Source of the DNA: Flavobacterium sp. KMS
GTDB lineage: Bacteria > Bacteroidota > Bacteroidia > Flavobacteriales > Flavobacteriaceae
NCBI RefSeq assembly: GCF_000813005.1
Contig: NZ_JSYP01000014.1
Location: 62,001 to 126,000, forward strand
Length of the DNA: 64,000 nucleotides
Direction of reading: 5' to 3'
Made by a program: the position numbers and the translations under genes. This document shows, piece by piece, positions 50,343-59,392 of the stretch (the first letter of the stretch is position 1; each line of letters begins with the position of its first letter). The notes under the pieces were generated by a model that saw nothing but the letters and a program-made list of their open reading frames with translations, was not told the origin of the DNA and did not search any database.

Positions 50343-50945
50343 ATGGAAACAAGAACTACTCGCCCGACTCCATCTGATAGAGAAGTTGATTGGAACAAAA
50401 CTAAAGTACTGCTAAGTAAAACAGATACAAAAGGAACAATTTTATATGCAAATGAAGCCTTTATAGACGTGTCGGGTTATGATGAGTTTGAACTAATTGG
50501 GCAACCTCACAATGTTATACGACACCCCGATATGCCTAAAGTAATTTTTAAATTCTTGTGGGATAATATTAGAGCTAGCAAGAACATACATGCTATTATC
50601 AAAAACATGTCTAAAACCGGTAGATACTATTGGGTAATTACCGATTTTAAAATAATTGCCGATTCAGATGGAGAAATTGCGGGATTCTTTGGAACAAGAA
50701 AATCTGTTCCTGAAGCCATTATAGTAAAGTTTATAGAGCCTTTGTATAAAAAGTTAATACATATTGAGGAAGCTAGCGGAGTTAAAGCCTCTGAAGAATA
50801 TTTGATAGGTTTTCTGGAGGAACGCAACAAAACGTACATGGAATATGTAGATCATCTTGTAGCTACCGGAAAAGACGATAAAGAAAAAGTGAAAAAAGGC
50901 TTTTTTAAAGGCTTTTTTGAGAAAAAAGACGTCAAAAAAAAATAA
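50343..50945 (+). CDS. Aer-type PAS domain protein
   Basis: 200 residues. Residues about 20-130 form a PAS domain of the aerotaxis (Aer) type: ILYANEAFIDVSGYDEFELI GQPHNVIRHPDMP, then NMSKTGRYYWVITDFKIIAD, which is the FAD-binding signature of Aer (HNxIRHPDMP). After it come a helical stretch (about 135-185) and a Lys-rich tail ending in repeated FFKGFFEKK. There is no HAMP, membrane helix or methyl-accepting domain. It probably senses redox state through bound FAD and passes the signal by protein contact. A strong terminator ends the cluster at 50965. Confidence 0.85.
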   Translation: METRTTRPTPSDREVDWNKTKVLLSKTDTKGTILYANEAFIDVSGYDEFELIGQPHNVIRHPDMPKVIFKFLWDNIRASKNIHAIIKNMSKTGRYYWVITDFKIIADSDGEIAGFFGTRKSVPEAIIVKFIEPLYKKLIHIEEASGVKASEEYLIGFLEERNKTYMEYVDHLVATGKDDKEKVKKGFFKGFFEKKDVKKK

Positions 50946-50964
50946 ACGAGCACCTCGTGTAAAT

Positions 50965-51010
50965 AAAAAACACAATTTCCGATACCACTAAAGAAAATTG
51001 TGTTTTTTTT
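50965..51010 (+). terminator. Terminator of the sensor cluster
   Basis: AAAAAACACAATTT (50965-50978) pairs with AAATTGTGTTTTTT (50995-51008), followed by T residues. It ends the PAS gene. Confidence 0.85.
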
Positions 51011-51041
51011 ATATCCAAAAGAAAGCCCACTGAGCATTTTT

Positions 51042-51593
51042 TTATAATTGAAATCCATTTTCTGGAATTTTCCCCACTACGCCTTTATAATGTTGTTTTA
51101 AAACTTCTATATCAGCTTCATAATTTCCTGTCGGATAAAAAGGTTTTCCGAGATTAACCTCTTTTTTACCCCAATCAAAAGCAACAGGAACAATAGGTAC
51201 ATTTGCTTTTAGAGCGATGTAATAAAATCCTGTTCTAATTTCCGAAACTTTTTTGCGAGTTCCTTCTGGAGCAACTGCTAATCGAAAAGTTTCTTTTCTA
51301 TCAAAAATGGCTGCAATAGAATCGACTTTGTTCAAACCTCCTGAACGATCCAGCGGCTCTCCTCCTGCACTTCTAAAATAATATCCAAAAGGAAATTTAA
51401 ATAATTCCTTCTTTCCAACCCAATTCATTTCTAATCCTGAAATACCTCGGGTAAAAATTCCTAAATAAAAATCATGGTTACTTGTATGTGGCATTACCAT
51501 TAATACACATTTTTTAACCTCAGCATTTTCAACCCCTACAATTTTCCATCCCATCAACTTCAGAAAGATGAATTTATATAATTGTTTCTTCAT
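51042..51593 (-). CDS. Lysophospholipid acyltransferase (PlsC family)
   Basis: 183 residues, on the minus strand. The acyltransferase motifs are present: H-x4-D in VMPHTSNHDFYLGIF (about 33-47; HTSNHD), the GE block PLDRSGGLNK near 78-87, and AVAPEGTRKK near 110-119 (EGTR). PlsC-type enzymes add a fatty acyl chain to the sn-2 position of lysophosphatidic acid at the membrane. The protein is rather short, with little beyond the catalytic domain, and may be a related enzyme for another acyl acceptor. It is divergent from the spermidine-synthase-like gene. Confidence 0.85.
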   Translation of the reverse strand: MKKQLYKFIFLKLMGWKIVGVENAEVKKCVLMVMPHTSNHDFYLGIFTRGISGLEMNWVGKKELFKFPFGYYFRSAGGEPLDRSGGLNKVDSIAAIFDRKETFRLAVAPEGTRKKVSEIRTGFYYIALKANVPIVPVAFDWGKKEVNLGKPFYPTGNYEADIEVLKQHYKGVVGKIPENGFQL

Positions 51594-51655
51594 TATTTTA
51601 TTTTAACCTGCAAAATAAATAATTTAAATCTTAAATTTGGTAAAAACGCATACGA

Positions 51656-52321
51656 ATGATTAAGAAAATATTCAGTTACCTGGTTCCTATAAAAATATTT
51701 GAAAAAAAATCTGCCCGCAGTAAAGCAATCGAAGTTACTTGGGCAAACGGAGAATTAGTTCTAGATTCCGAAAATACCAATTACTCTTACGGAAGTTTGC
51801 AACGCATTCTAAGATATGGTTTAAAAAATATTGGTTTCGAAAAGATAACTCCAATGAAACATATTTTACTCCTTGGTGTTGCCGGAGGAAGTGTAATCAA
51901 AACATTGGTCGATGAAATAAAATACAAAGGCAAAATCACCGGAGTCGAAATTGACCCCGAAATGATTCAGGTTGCCAATAAATATTTTAATCTAAATAAA
52001 ATAAAACAACTCGAAGTTATTATTGATGATGCTTTTGAATTTGTACTAAAAACAAATAAAAAATATGACCTGATAATAATTGATGTTTTTGAGGATACTA
52101 CGATGCCAAATTTTTTATTTGAAAGTTTCTTCAGTAATAGGGTTTGTGATCTTTTAAAAAATAATGGTTTTGTACTTTTTAATACCATGATTCTGGATGA
52201 GAAGCATAATGTACGAAACCAAAAATATATTTCGGAGATAAACAATAACCAACATACTGTAAAAATGCTTCCTCGAATCGAAGAACACAATGAATTGATA
52301 ATTATTGAAAAACTAGCTTAG
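51656..52321 (+). CDS. Spermidine synthase-like methyltransferase-fold protein
   Basis: 221 residues, class I methyltransferase fold of the aminopropyltransferase group: HILLLGVAGGSVIKTLVDEI near 66-85 (motif I; G-x-A-G-G-S), ITGVEIDPEMIQVANKYF near 93-110 and YDLIIIDVFEDTTMPNFLF near 136-154. Compared with true spermidine synthases (about 280 residues) it lacks the N-terminal beta-barrel part, and the D-x-Y/F residues that hold the polyamine are altered. A polyamine or methyl-transfer role is possible; both are unproven. It is 63 bases from the divergent acyltransferase gene. Confidence 0.72.
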   Translation: MIKKIFSYLVPIKIFEKKSARSKAIEVTWANGELVLDSENTNYSYGSLQRILRYGLKNIGFEKITPMKHILLLGVAGGSVIKTLVDEIKYKGKITGVEIDPEMIQVANKYFNLNKIKQLEVIIDDAFEFVLKTNKKYDLIIIDVFEDTTMPNFLFESFFSNRVCDLLKNNGFVLFNTMILDEKHNVRNQKYISEINNNQHTVKMLPRIEEHNELIIIEKLA

Positions 52322-52357
52322 CGGTAAATTTATTTAACGAGTTATTTATTGTCTACA

Positions 52358-52511
52358 AAGGAACGCGGATTCGCTAAGGCGAAAACGCAGATTAAAAACG
52401 GATTTTTTCCGTACCGACGCTTTGAGATTAGTAAGGGATTGGGATTGTTTTTGAAAATCCGTTTTTAATCCGCGTCTTTACTTTTGTAAATCCGCTTAAT
52501 CCGCGTTCCTT
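52358..52511. repeat. Large nested inverted repeat (MITE/REP-like)
   Basis: Outer arms AAGGAACGCGGATT (52358-52371) and AATCCGCGTTCCTT (52498-52511) are perfect; inner arms at 52386-52406 and 52454-52474 match over 21 bases with one mismatch. The whole can fold into one long hairpin of about 150 bases. A partial copy of one arm is at 41878. It fills most of the 229-base gap 52322-52550. Confidence 0.82.
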
Positions 52512-52550
52512 CCACAAAGCATTAGATAGAATATTAAAAAAATAAAATAT

Positions 52551-53228
52551 ATGCCCTCATTAGAAACTACTTTAAAAAAATTAGCTCCAGCAAAAGTAAT
52601 CGATGCAACAATCGGTTATGCTCAGTATATGCCTTTGGATTTATCAATCACAAATCAGGATTTAGCAAACAACAAGCCACAAACTGCTGTCGATTTTGAG
52701 AATTATATCGATAATTTATTAGCTCACTCCAATGCAAAAGTCGCTTTTGGCGGGTATTTAGAGGAGCGTAATCTATACAAACGAAGTGAAAATTTCAATA
52801 ATTCTGATGCACCAGAACGTAATATTCATATTGGTGTCGATTTATGGATAAAAGCCTCAACTCCAGTATTGGCAGCGTTTAACGGAACAGTGCATAGTTT
52901 TAAAAACAATATTGGTTTGGGTGATTATGGCCCTACAATTATCCTGAAACATGATATCGAAAATCATATTTTCTATACTTTATACGGGCATTTATCGTTA
53001 GAAAGTATAGAGAATCTTAAAGTTGGAGATGTTTTTATTCAAGAACAAATTTTGGGCACTTTAGGAGAATCAAATGTAAATGGGGATTATGCGCCTCACT
53101 TGCACTTTCAGATTATAAAAAATATTGGAGACAATTTTGGCGATTATCCAGGTGTTTGCAGTAAAATCGACGTAGATTATTATGCTAATAACTGCCCAAA
53201 TCCCAATTTAGTATTAAAAATAACATAA
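52551..53228 (+). CDS. M23 family metallopeptidase (LytM type)
   Basis: 225 residues. The LytM zinc-peptidase domain is clear: H93-I-G-V-D97 (HxxxD), the strand LYGHLS near 145, and H183-L-H185 in YAPHLHFQI. These endopeptidases cut cross-links in peptidoglycan. There is no obvious signal peptide (starts MPSLETTLKKLAPAKVI), which is unusual for a wall enzyme and may mean another substrate or a different export route. The next gene, a lipoprotein, starts six bases after the stop and is co-transcribed. Confidence 0.87.
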   Translation: MPSLETTLKKLAPAKVIDATIGYAQYMPLDLSITNQDLANNKPQTAVDFENYIDNLLAHSNAKVAFGGYLEERNLYKRSENFNNSDAPERNIHIGVDLWIKASTPVLAAFNGTVHSFKNNIGLGDYGPTIILKHDIENHIFYTLYGHLSLESIENLKVGDVFIQEQILGTLGESNVNGDYAPHLHFQIIKNIGDNFGDYPGVCSKIDVDYYANNCPNPNLVLKIT

Positions 53229-53234
53229 AGAACG

Positions 53235-53711
53235 ATGAAAAAAGTACTATTTATTCTAAGTTTGCTTCTGTTGATTGGTTGCAAATCTAAAACAGGAGGA
53301 AACAAAACAGAGGATTTAAAAATATCAAAAGTTTTACCTACAGAAGTAGATAATAGCCAACAAAAAAAGGCCTACGATTTAGGAAAACGAGTTTTATTGA
53401 CTTGTAATACCTCAAAATTTAAGCCTTTTAACGAAACTGAAGTTACGCCATCGGTTATGGCAAATACAACAGAAGAGCGATTGACAAAAACATGCCAGAA
53501 ATTCCGACAATGGTACGGAGCATTTAAAGATCTTAAATTAGATGGTGTTTACAAAACCAAACACGAAACCATCTACAGATACAGAGCTTTATATGAAAAA
53601 AAAGTAGCCAATAAAGAACTTCGCGTGTATGTAAACGAAGACAATCTGATTTCTGCCATAAAATCGTTGGACTGGGACGAAACATTCGAGTCGAATTTAA
53701 TTGAAAAATAA
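53235..53711 (+). CDS. Hypothetical lipoprotein
   Basis: 158 residues. Signal peptide MKKVLFILSLLLLIGC with lipobox Cys at 16, so lipid-anchored. The mature part is basic and helical, with a stretch FNETEVTPSVMANTTEERLTK (split here: FNETEVTPSVMANTT, EERLTK) and a second Cys near 80. It follows the M23 peptidase by six bases and may act with it at the cell envelope. No family was recognised. Confidence 0.65.
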   Translation: MKKVLFILSLLLLIGCKSKTGGNKTEDLKISKVLPTEVDNSQQKKAYDLGKRVLLTCNTSKFKPFNETEVTPSVMANTTEERLTKTCQKFRQWYGAFKDLKLDGVYKTKHETIYRYRALYEKKVANKELRVYVNEDNLISAIKSLDWDETFESNLIEK

Positions 53712-53806
53712 AACCTTATGAAATGAGCATTACCGAAAATTGGTCGCAAATACCAATGAAGATATGCGAATTCCATATTCCTTTAAAAAACAAATACTAT
53801 CTACAT

Positions 53807-54331
53807 ATGAATTATAAAACACTACTGATTTTACCCTTTTTTTTCTTATCCATTTTGGTTAATGCTCAGGAGTCGCTTAATTTTAAAGGAAAAACATATC
53901 CAGCTACCCAATCTTGGGATTTTATCTGCGAAAATTATGCTTTATCTGGCGAAGCCAATGTGCAAATTGCAAAAACAGAAACGGGAGGTCTCTTAAAACT
54001 TAGTGTTGCCACAACAGATCCTAAATTACAAATTACAGGCGTTGCCTATATTTACTTAGTAGACAATACGATTATTGTATGTATTGATAAAAAAAATACT
54101 GAAGCTGCCGAAAATAAAACGGCAAATTATTACAATCTTTCGGCTATTGAAATGAATAAACTAAAGAAAACTGATATACAATCTATTAGATTCAATATAA
54201 CAGGGACTGCAAATAAGTTTAGTAGCCAAATTGGTAATTTTACTGCCGTAAATAAGAAGTCTTATTTTTCGACCAAATTTGACAAAACTAAAAAAAGCTT
54301 TGATACTGCAATAGAAATTCAAGGTTTATAA
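53807..54331 (+). CDS. Hypothetical secreted protein
   Basis: 174 residues from ATG 53807, which gives a proper signal peptide (YKTLLILPFFFLSILVNAQ). The open frame extends 28 codons further upstream to 53723 but that part is not signal-like. The mature part is beta-rich with strands such as LLKLSVATTDPKLQITG. It lies 95 bases after the lipoprotein gene. Not recognised. Confidence 0.6.
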   Translation: MNYKTLLILPFFFLSILVNAQESLNFKGKTYPATQSWDFICENYALSGEANVQIAKTETGGLLKLSVATTDPKLQITGVAYIYLVDNTIIVCIDKKNTEAAENKTANYYNLSAIEMNKLKKTDIQSIRFNITGTANKFSSQIGNFTAVNKKSYFSTKFDKTKKSFDTAIEIQGL

Positions 54332-54391
54332 GCTTATTTTTGGAGTAAATAGTCAATAATTCTGTACATTTATATTCTAATTAGATTAAAA

Positions 54392-54862
54392 ATGACTGCA
54401 AACGAAGCCACAATTACGAAATTTTATACTGCATTTGCCAATGCCGATGCAGCCAAAATGAGCGAATGTTACCATCCTAAAGTACAATTTCGTGATCCTG
54501 CTTTTGGTTTACTAAAAGAGAATCAGGTTTCTAAAATGTGGGAAATGCTACTTAAAAAAAGCAAAGGAAACATAAAAATAGAATTCTCGGATGTAAAAGC
54601 CGATGATTTTGTAGGTTCAGCACATTGGGTTGCTACTTACAACTTTAGCAAAACAAACAGAAAGGTAATCAATAGTATTTCTGCCGAATTTCAGTTTCAG
54701 GATGGCTTAATCATCAAACATACCGATACATTTGATGTCTGGAAATGGTCAAAACAAGCATTTGGTATTACAGGATACTTATTGGGCTGGACAGGTTTTT
54801 TTCAGAAAAAAATACAAGAACAGGCTTTATTATCACTTCATAATTATCAAACTAAGAAATAA
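54392..54862 (+). CDS. NTF2-like (SnoaL-type) protein
   Basis: 156 residues, cytosolic. The single NTF2-like cone is visible: ITKFYTAFANADAAKMSECY (about 9-28), then YHPKVQFRDPAFGLLKENQV, and the closing strand FQDGLIIKHTDTFDVWKWSK (about 107-126). Such proteins bind or isomerise small hydrophobic ligands. The stop codon overlaps the start of the next gene (TAATG), so the two are coupled. Confidence 0.85.
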   Translation: MTANEATITKFYTAFANADAAKMSECYHPKVQFRDPAFGLLKENQVSKMWEMLLKKSKGNIKIEFSDVKADDFVGSAHWVATYNFSKTNRKVINSISAEFQFQDGLIIKHTDTFDVWKWSKQAFGITGYLLGWTGFFQKKIQEQALLSLHNYQTKK

Positions 54863-55311
54863 TGGCACATCTCGAGACCTTAAGAATTCTTTTTAGCCGA
54901 GATCTTAATAAATTAAAACTCGAAATAGAATCTTATCAAAACGAAGCTAAAATCTGGCTCGTAAGCGAACAAATTCTAAATTCGGGCGGTAATCTATGTT
55001 TGCACTTAATTGGGAATTTAAACACTTATATAGGCGCTGCATTGGGTAATTCTGGTTATATAAGACATCGAGAATTAGAGTTTTCTCTAAAAAACATCCC
55101 AAAAGCAGAATTAATTGCTAAAATTGAAGAGACAATTAGTGTTGTTGATACCGCTTTAAGTAATTTATCCGAAGAAGATTTGGAACATGATTTTCCTGTA
55201 TTTGTTTTTGAAGGTAAAAATTCTACCGATTTTATCCTAACGCATCTCACCACTCACCTCGCCTATCATTTAGGACAAATAAACTATCACCGCCGATTAT
55301 TAGACGCGTAA
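54862..55311 (+). CDS. DinB-like (DUF1572-type) protein
   Basis: 149 residues, four-helix bundle of DinB type. The metal-site His residues are visible in NLCLHLIGNLNTYIG (about 51-65; H54) and LTTHLAYHLGQINYHRRLL (about 129-147). It overlaps the NTF2-like gene by one base (TAATG), so the two are made together and may form a small stress-response pair. Possible thiol-transferase role is from the family, not seen directly. A second DinB protein is encoded at 42.2 kb. Confidence 0.85.
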   Translation: MAHLETLRILFSRDLNKLKLEIESYQNEAKIWLVSEQILNSGGNLCLHLIGNLNTYIGAALGNSGYIRHRELEFSLKNIPKAELIAKIEETISVVDTALSNLSEEDLEHDFPVFVFEGKNSTDFILTHLTTHLAYHLGQINYHRRLLDA

Positions 55312-55500
55312 AATAGTTGACTGACAATAATTTAAACCATTAAGAGATTAAGAAAAATTAAGCTTTTACTGTTATTTTAAATTTCTCAAAATATTCTTTA
55401 AAAACTGCGACTTGGCTGCTTTACGAGATTCAATAATCACAACTTGCCTTTCTAATAGCATTCTTAATTTTCCTTAATATCTTAATGGTTAAAAAATATC

Positions 55501-55534
55501 AAAAAAAAATAGCTTCAATTGAAGCTATTTTTTG
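55501..55534. terminator. Bidirectional terminator
   Basis: A-run, AGCTTCAATTGAAGCT (55511-55526, perfect palindrome), T-run. It lies at the end of the class V aminotransferase gene (minus); the DinB-like gene ends 190 bases before. Confidence 0.85.
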
Positions 55535-55536
55535 TT

Positions 55537-57024
55537 TTATGATGCAAACCAACCTGCGACTAATTCATCTTCGAATGAAGTTACATTTTCATGAATAAAC
55601 TCATTGGTTTCTTTATTGTATTCGTAATCCAAAGCCCATGTTTTATGGTTTTTGGCTAATTCTTTGATGCTTTCGCAAACAAAAGCAATCTCTTCATTGG
55701 TAGTTGTAGGATGTATCGACATTCTTATCCATCCTGGTTTACGGATTAAATCTCCAATAGTGATTTGGTCAATCAGTTTACTAGAAGTTTCTTGGTCAAC
55801 ATGTAACAAAAAGTGTCCGTAAGTACCTGCACAACTGCAACCTCCTCTGGTTTGGATTCCGAATCTGTCATTTAATATTTTTACACCTAAGTTAAAATGT
55901 AAATCTTCGATAAAAAACGAAACTACTCCTAAACGTTCCTGATGTTGTCCTGCAAGAATTTTAATATTCGGGATATCATTTAGTTCATTAAACACATAAT
56001 CTACGATTTCATGCTCACGTTGTAGCATTTTGTCTACTCCCATTTGTTCTTTTAGCTCAATTGCCAAAGCAGTTTTTATAACTTGCAAAAAGCCAGGAGT
56101 TCCGCCGTCTTCACGGTCTTCGATATTATCGATATATTTATGCTCACCCCAAGGATTTGTCCAGCTTACAGTTCCTCCTCCAGGACAATCCGGAATCATG
56201 TTTTTATATAATTTTTTATTAAAAACTAAAACTCCCGATGTTCCAGGTCCTCCTAAAAATTTGTGTGGAGAAAAGAAAATCGCATCCAAATACGCTTCTG
56301 GATCTTCTGGGTGCATATTTATTTTTACATACGGTCCAGAACACGCAAAATCTACAAAACAAACTCCATTATGTTGGTGCATTAACTTAGCAGCTTCATA
56401 ATAGGGTGTTTTTATCCCTGTTACGTTAGAACAAGAAGTGATCGAAGCTATTTTATAAGCTCTGTCTTTATATTTATCTAATAAAATTTCTAAACTTTCA
56501 AGGCTAAAAAGTCCTTTTTCGCAAGCAGGAATAATTTCAACATCAGCAATCGTTTCTAACCAACTCGTTTGGTTTGAGTGATGCTCCATGTGAGATATAA
56601 AAACAACTGGTTTTTTATCAGCTGGTATAGTTGTAAAATCCTTTAGGTTTTCAGGGATTTTCAAACCCAAAATACGTTGAAATTTATTAACAACACCAGT
56701 CATTCCTGTTCCATCAGTAATTAAAATATCATCCTGATTGGCATTAACATGACGCTTAATGATATTTCTGGCATGATGGTACGCTTTTGTCATGGCAGTA
56801 CCTGACACAGTGGTCTCAGTATGCGTATTTGCGACAAAAGGTCCAAATTGGTTTATAATTTTCTCTTCAATCGGTCTATATAATCGTCCGCTGGCAGTCC
56901 AATCGGTATAAATTATCTGTTTTTTACCATAAGGAGAGGTAAATTCCTGGTCGATTCCAATGATATTTTTACGAAAATCTTGGAAATAAGCTTCTAAAGC
57001 CGTGGTATTGTTTTTGATATTCAT
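55537..57024 (-). CDS. Class V aminotransferase / cysteine desulfurase-like enzyme
   Basis: 495 residues from ATG 57024 (an in-frame ATG at 57045 is also possible). PLP-fold type I motifs: SGTAMTKAYHHARN near 75, FISHMEHHSNQTSWLE near 141, the PLP lysine in AIFFSPHKFLGGPGTSGVLVF (split: AIFFSPHK, FLGGPGTSGVLVF; K near 232), and GIQTRGGCSCAGTYGHF near 398 with a Cys in the position of the desulfurase active-site Cys. The family includes selenocysteine lyase and isopenicillin epimerase-like proteins; the real substrate is unknown. The protein is about 100 residues longer than IscS-type enzymes. Monocistronic. Confidence 0.85.
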   Translation of the reverse strand: MNIKNNTTALEAYFQDFRKNIIGIDQEFTSPYGKKQIIYTDWTASGRLYRPIEEKIINQFGPFVANTHTETTVSGTAMTKAYHHARNIIKRHVNANQDDILITDGTGMTGVVNKFQRILGLKIPENLKDFTTIPADKKPVVFISHMEHHSNQTSWLETIADVEIIPACEKGLFSLESLEILLDKYKDRAYKIASITSCSNVTGIKTPYYEAAKLMHQHNGVCFVDFACSGPYVKINMHPEDPEAYLDAIFFSPHKFLGGPGTSGVLVFNKKLYKNMIPDCPGGGTVSWTNPWGEHKYIDNIEDREDGGTPGFLQVIKTALAIELKEQMGVDKMLQREHEIVDYVFNELNDIPNIKILAGQHQERLGVVSFFIEDLHFNLGVKILNDRFGIQTRGGCSCAGTYGHFLLHVDQETSSKLIDQITIGDLIRKPGWIRMSIHPTTTNEEIAFVCESIKELAKNHKTWALDYEYNKETNEFIHENVTSFEDELVAGWFAS

Positions 57025-57245
57025 TATAAACTGATTTGATGACAAAGGTATATATTTTTTATATAATTGTGAATTTGTTAATACTTAAGTGAAAACTGTA
57101 CTACAATTTCTGTTATTTTTAAATAAACACCTCTTAAACAGGTTTCTTTTTAGCAAAACCAACAAATTAGAATTAAATTTGAGTATCTATTTTAAATATG
57201 TTACTCATTATCAACAAAGAACAATAATTATTTAAATTATATATT

Positions 57246-57776
57246 ATGAAAAACTTATCTATAGCTACTTTTGGAGGGGGCTGTTTCTGGTGTATCGAAG
57301 CAGTTATTCAACGCCTAAAGGGAATAATATCAATAAAATCGGGCTATGCCGATGGTCATATTAAAAACCCTGCTTATCGCGAGGTTTGTACTGGTAGAAC
57401 TGGACATGCCGAAGTTATTCAGGTAACTTTCGACCCCGAAATCATTTCATACCATGACTTAATTACCATTTTTATGACGAGTCATGACCCAACGACATTA
57501 AACCAACAAGGAGCTGACAGAGGGACACAATACCGCTCTATTATTTTATACCATAATGAGGAACAAAAAGCAATTGCAGAGCAAGTTTTTGAAGCGGTAA
57601 AACCTCTTTATGCTGATCCAATCGTAACCGAATTAAAACCTTTTGAAGTGTTTTATGAAGCTGAGGAAGATCACCAAAATTATTACAACAATAATCAGGA
57701 AGCTGGTTATTGCCGAATGGTAATCGACCCTAAAGTGCAAAAACTAAGAAAAATGTATGCCGATAAACTGGCATAA
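57246..57776 (+). CDS. msrA: Peptide methionine-S-sulfoxide reductase
   Basis: 176 residues, no signal peptide. The catalytic motif GGGCFWCIEAV (about 10-20; Cys13 nucleophile) and the substrate-binding YADGHIKNPAYREVCTGRTG HAEVI follow in the usual order; the recycling segment ADRGTQYRS is also present. There are few further Cys residues at the C-terminus, so recycling may depend on thioredoxin and an alternative Cys. It reduces methionine-S-oxide in proteins. It precedes selO by 35 bases, a pairing that makes sense as both respond to redox stress. Confidence 0.94.
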   Translation: MKNLSIATFGGGCFWCIEAVIQRLKGIISIKSGYADGHIKNPAYREVCTGRTGHAEVIQVTFDPEIISYHDLITIFMTSHDPTTLNQQGADRGTQYRSIILYHNEEQKAIAEQVFEAVKPLYADPIVTELKPFEVFYEAEEDHQNYYNNNQEAGYCRMVIDPKVQKLRKMYADKLA

Positions 57777-57811
57777 ACAAGCACGTATTACTGTTATTGA
57801 AATTAAATAAA

Positions 57812-59383
57812 ATGAAAAAATTAAATATACATAATCGGTTTACTGCCGAACTACCCGAAGATCCACTAAGTACTAACGAAATAAGGCAGGTTTTAAATAC
57901 TTGTTTCTCTTATGTTAACCCTCGAATTCCTGCTGAACCTAAGCTAATTCACGCTTCTGAAGCTGTGGCTGAGTTAATTGGGCTTTCGCCAAAAGACATT
58001 CAATCGGAATCATTTCTGAATGTTTTTTCGGGTAAAGAAGTTTTGCCAACCACGCATCCATACGCGATGTGCTATGCAGGGCATCAATTTGGAAATTGGG
58101 CGGGACAATTAGGAGACGGTAGAGCGATTAATTTAACCGAGGTCGAACACAATGACCAGTTTTATACTTTACAGCTTAAAGGAGCAGGAAAAACACCTTA
58201 TTCGAGAACTGCCGATGGTTTAGCAGTTTTACGTTCCTCTATACGAGAACATTTATGTAGCGAAGCCATGTTTTATTTGGGAGTTCCTACCACTCGTTCC
58301 CTTGCTTTAATGTTATCTGGTGACGAAGTATTGCGCGATAAACTATATGATGGTAATCCTGCTTATGAAAAAGGGGCAATTGTATGTCGTGTAGCACCGT
58401 CATTTATTCGTTTTGGAAGTTTTGAGATGCTAACAGCACGTAATGAGCTTAAAAATCTTAAATCTCTTACCGATTATACCATCAAGTATTATTATCCTGA
58501 GATAACCGAAGAAGATCCTAAGAAATCTTATATCCAGTTTTTTAAGGCTGTAGCCGATAAAACCCGTAAGATGATTCTGGATTGGCAACGTGTAGGCTTT
58601 GTACACGGGGTTATGAATACCGATAATATGTCGATTCACGGCTTAACAATAGATTTTGGACCTTATGGTTGGTTAGAAGATTATGATCCGAATTGGACAC
58701 CAAATACTACCGATAATCAACATAAAAGATACCGTTTTGGCAATCAGGCAAATGTTGCTAAATGGAATTTATTTCAGTTAGCAAATGCTTTATACCCATT
58801 AATCAATGAAGCTGAAGGTTTAGAGAGTATATTAGAATCATTCTCTGATTCATTTGATGAAGAATATAAAGAAATGATCCTAAGCAAATTAGGAATTTCT
58901 ACATCAAAAGAAATTGATGATAAAATCATCTTAGATCTAGAAACCAACATGCAATTATCTGAAACAGATATGACTATCTTTTTTAGAAATTTAAATAAAA
59001 TTAAAAAAGAACAATCTGCAGAAGAGGCATTTGCTTGCATTCAGGATGCTTTTTATAAACCAGAAGAAATTAAAGGCTCTATTTTAAATACTTGGCTAGA
59101 ATGGTTCTCGGTGTATTTAACGCGTTTAAATACCGAAAAAACACCTAACGAAGAACGTGCTGCAAACCAAAACAAAGTAAATCCTAAATACGTTTTGCGT
59201 AACTATATGGCACAATTAAGTATTGATGCTGCCGATGAAGGTGATTATTCTCTAATAGAGGAATTACATTTATTACTTAAAAATCCTTACGATGAACAAC
59301 CAGAATACGAAAAATGGTTTGCCAAACGTCCAGATTGGGCAAGAGACAAAGTAGGCTGCTCTATGCTTTCTTGTAGTTCTTAG
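57812..59383 (+). CDS. selO: Protein adenylyltransferase SelO
   Basis: 523 residues from the ATG at 57812 (a TTG five codons upstream is in frame). SelO pseudokinase features: GDGRAINLTEVEH near 105, LQLKGAGKTPYSRTADG LAVLRSSIREHLCSEAM near 123-155 with the nucleotide-binding Lys and the catalytic-loop Arg, then VHGVMNTDNMSIHGLTIDFG PYGWLEDYDP near 265-293 with the metal-binding Asn/Asp. It transfers AMP to Ser, Thr or Tyr of proteins. The end, GCSMLSCSS, is the bacterial form of the eukaryotic selenocysteine end. Paired with msrA. Confidence 0.93.
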   Translation: MKKLNIHNRFTAELPEDPLSTNEIRQVLNTCFSYVNPRIPAEPKLIHASEAVAELIGLSPKDIQSESFLNVFSGKEVLPTTHPYAMCYAGHQFGNWAGQLGDGRAINLTEVEHNDQFYTLQLKGAGKTPYSRTADGLAVLRSSIREHLCSEAMFYLGVPTTRSLALMLSGDEVLRDKLYDGNPAYEKGAIVCRVAPSFIRFGSFEMLTARNELKNLKSLTDYTIKYYYPEITEEDPKKSYIQFFKAVADKTRKMILDWQRVGFVHGVMNTDNMSIHGLTIDFGPYGWLEDYDPNWTPNTTDNQHKRYRFGNQANVAKWNLFQLANALYPLINEAEGLESILESFSDSFDEEYKEMILSKLGISTSKEIDDKIILDLETNMQLSETDMTIFFRNLNKIKKEQSAEEAFACIQDAFYKPEEIKGSILNTWLEWFSVYLTRLNTEKTPNEERAANQNKVNPKYVLRNYMAQLSIDAADEGDYSLIEELHLLLKNPYDEQPEYEKWFAKRPDWARDKVGCSMLSCSS

Positions 59384-59392
59384 CTATTTTTC

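Noticed and set aside
53723..53806. Upstream start of the secreted protein gene
   Set aside because: The extra 28 residues push the signal peptide into the interior; the ATG at 53807 places it at the N-terminus.
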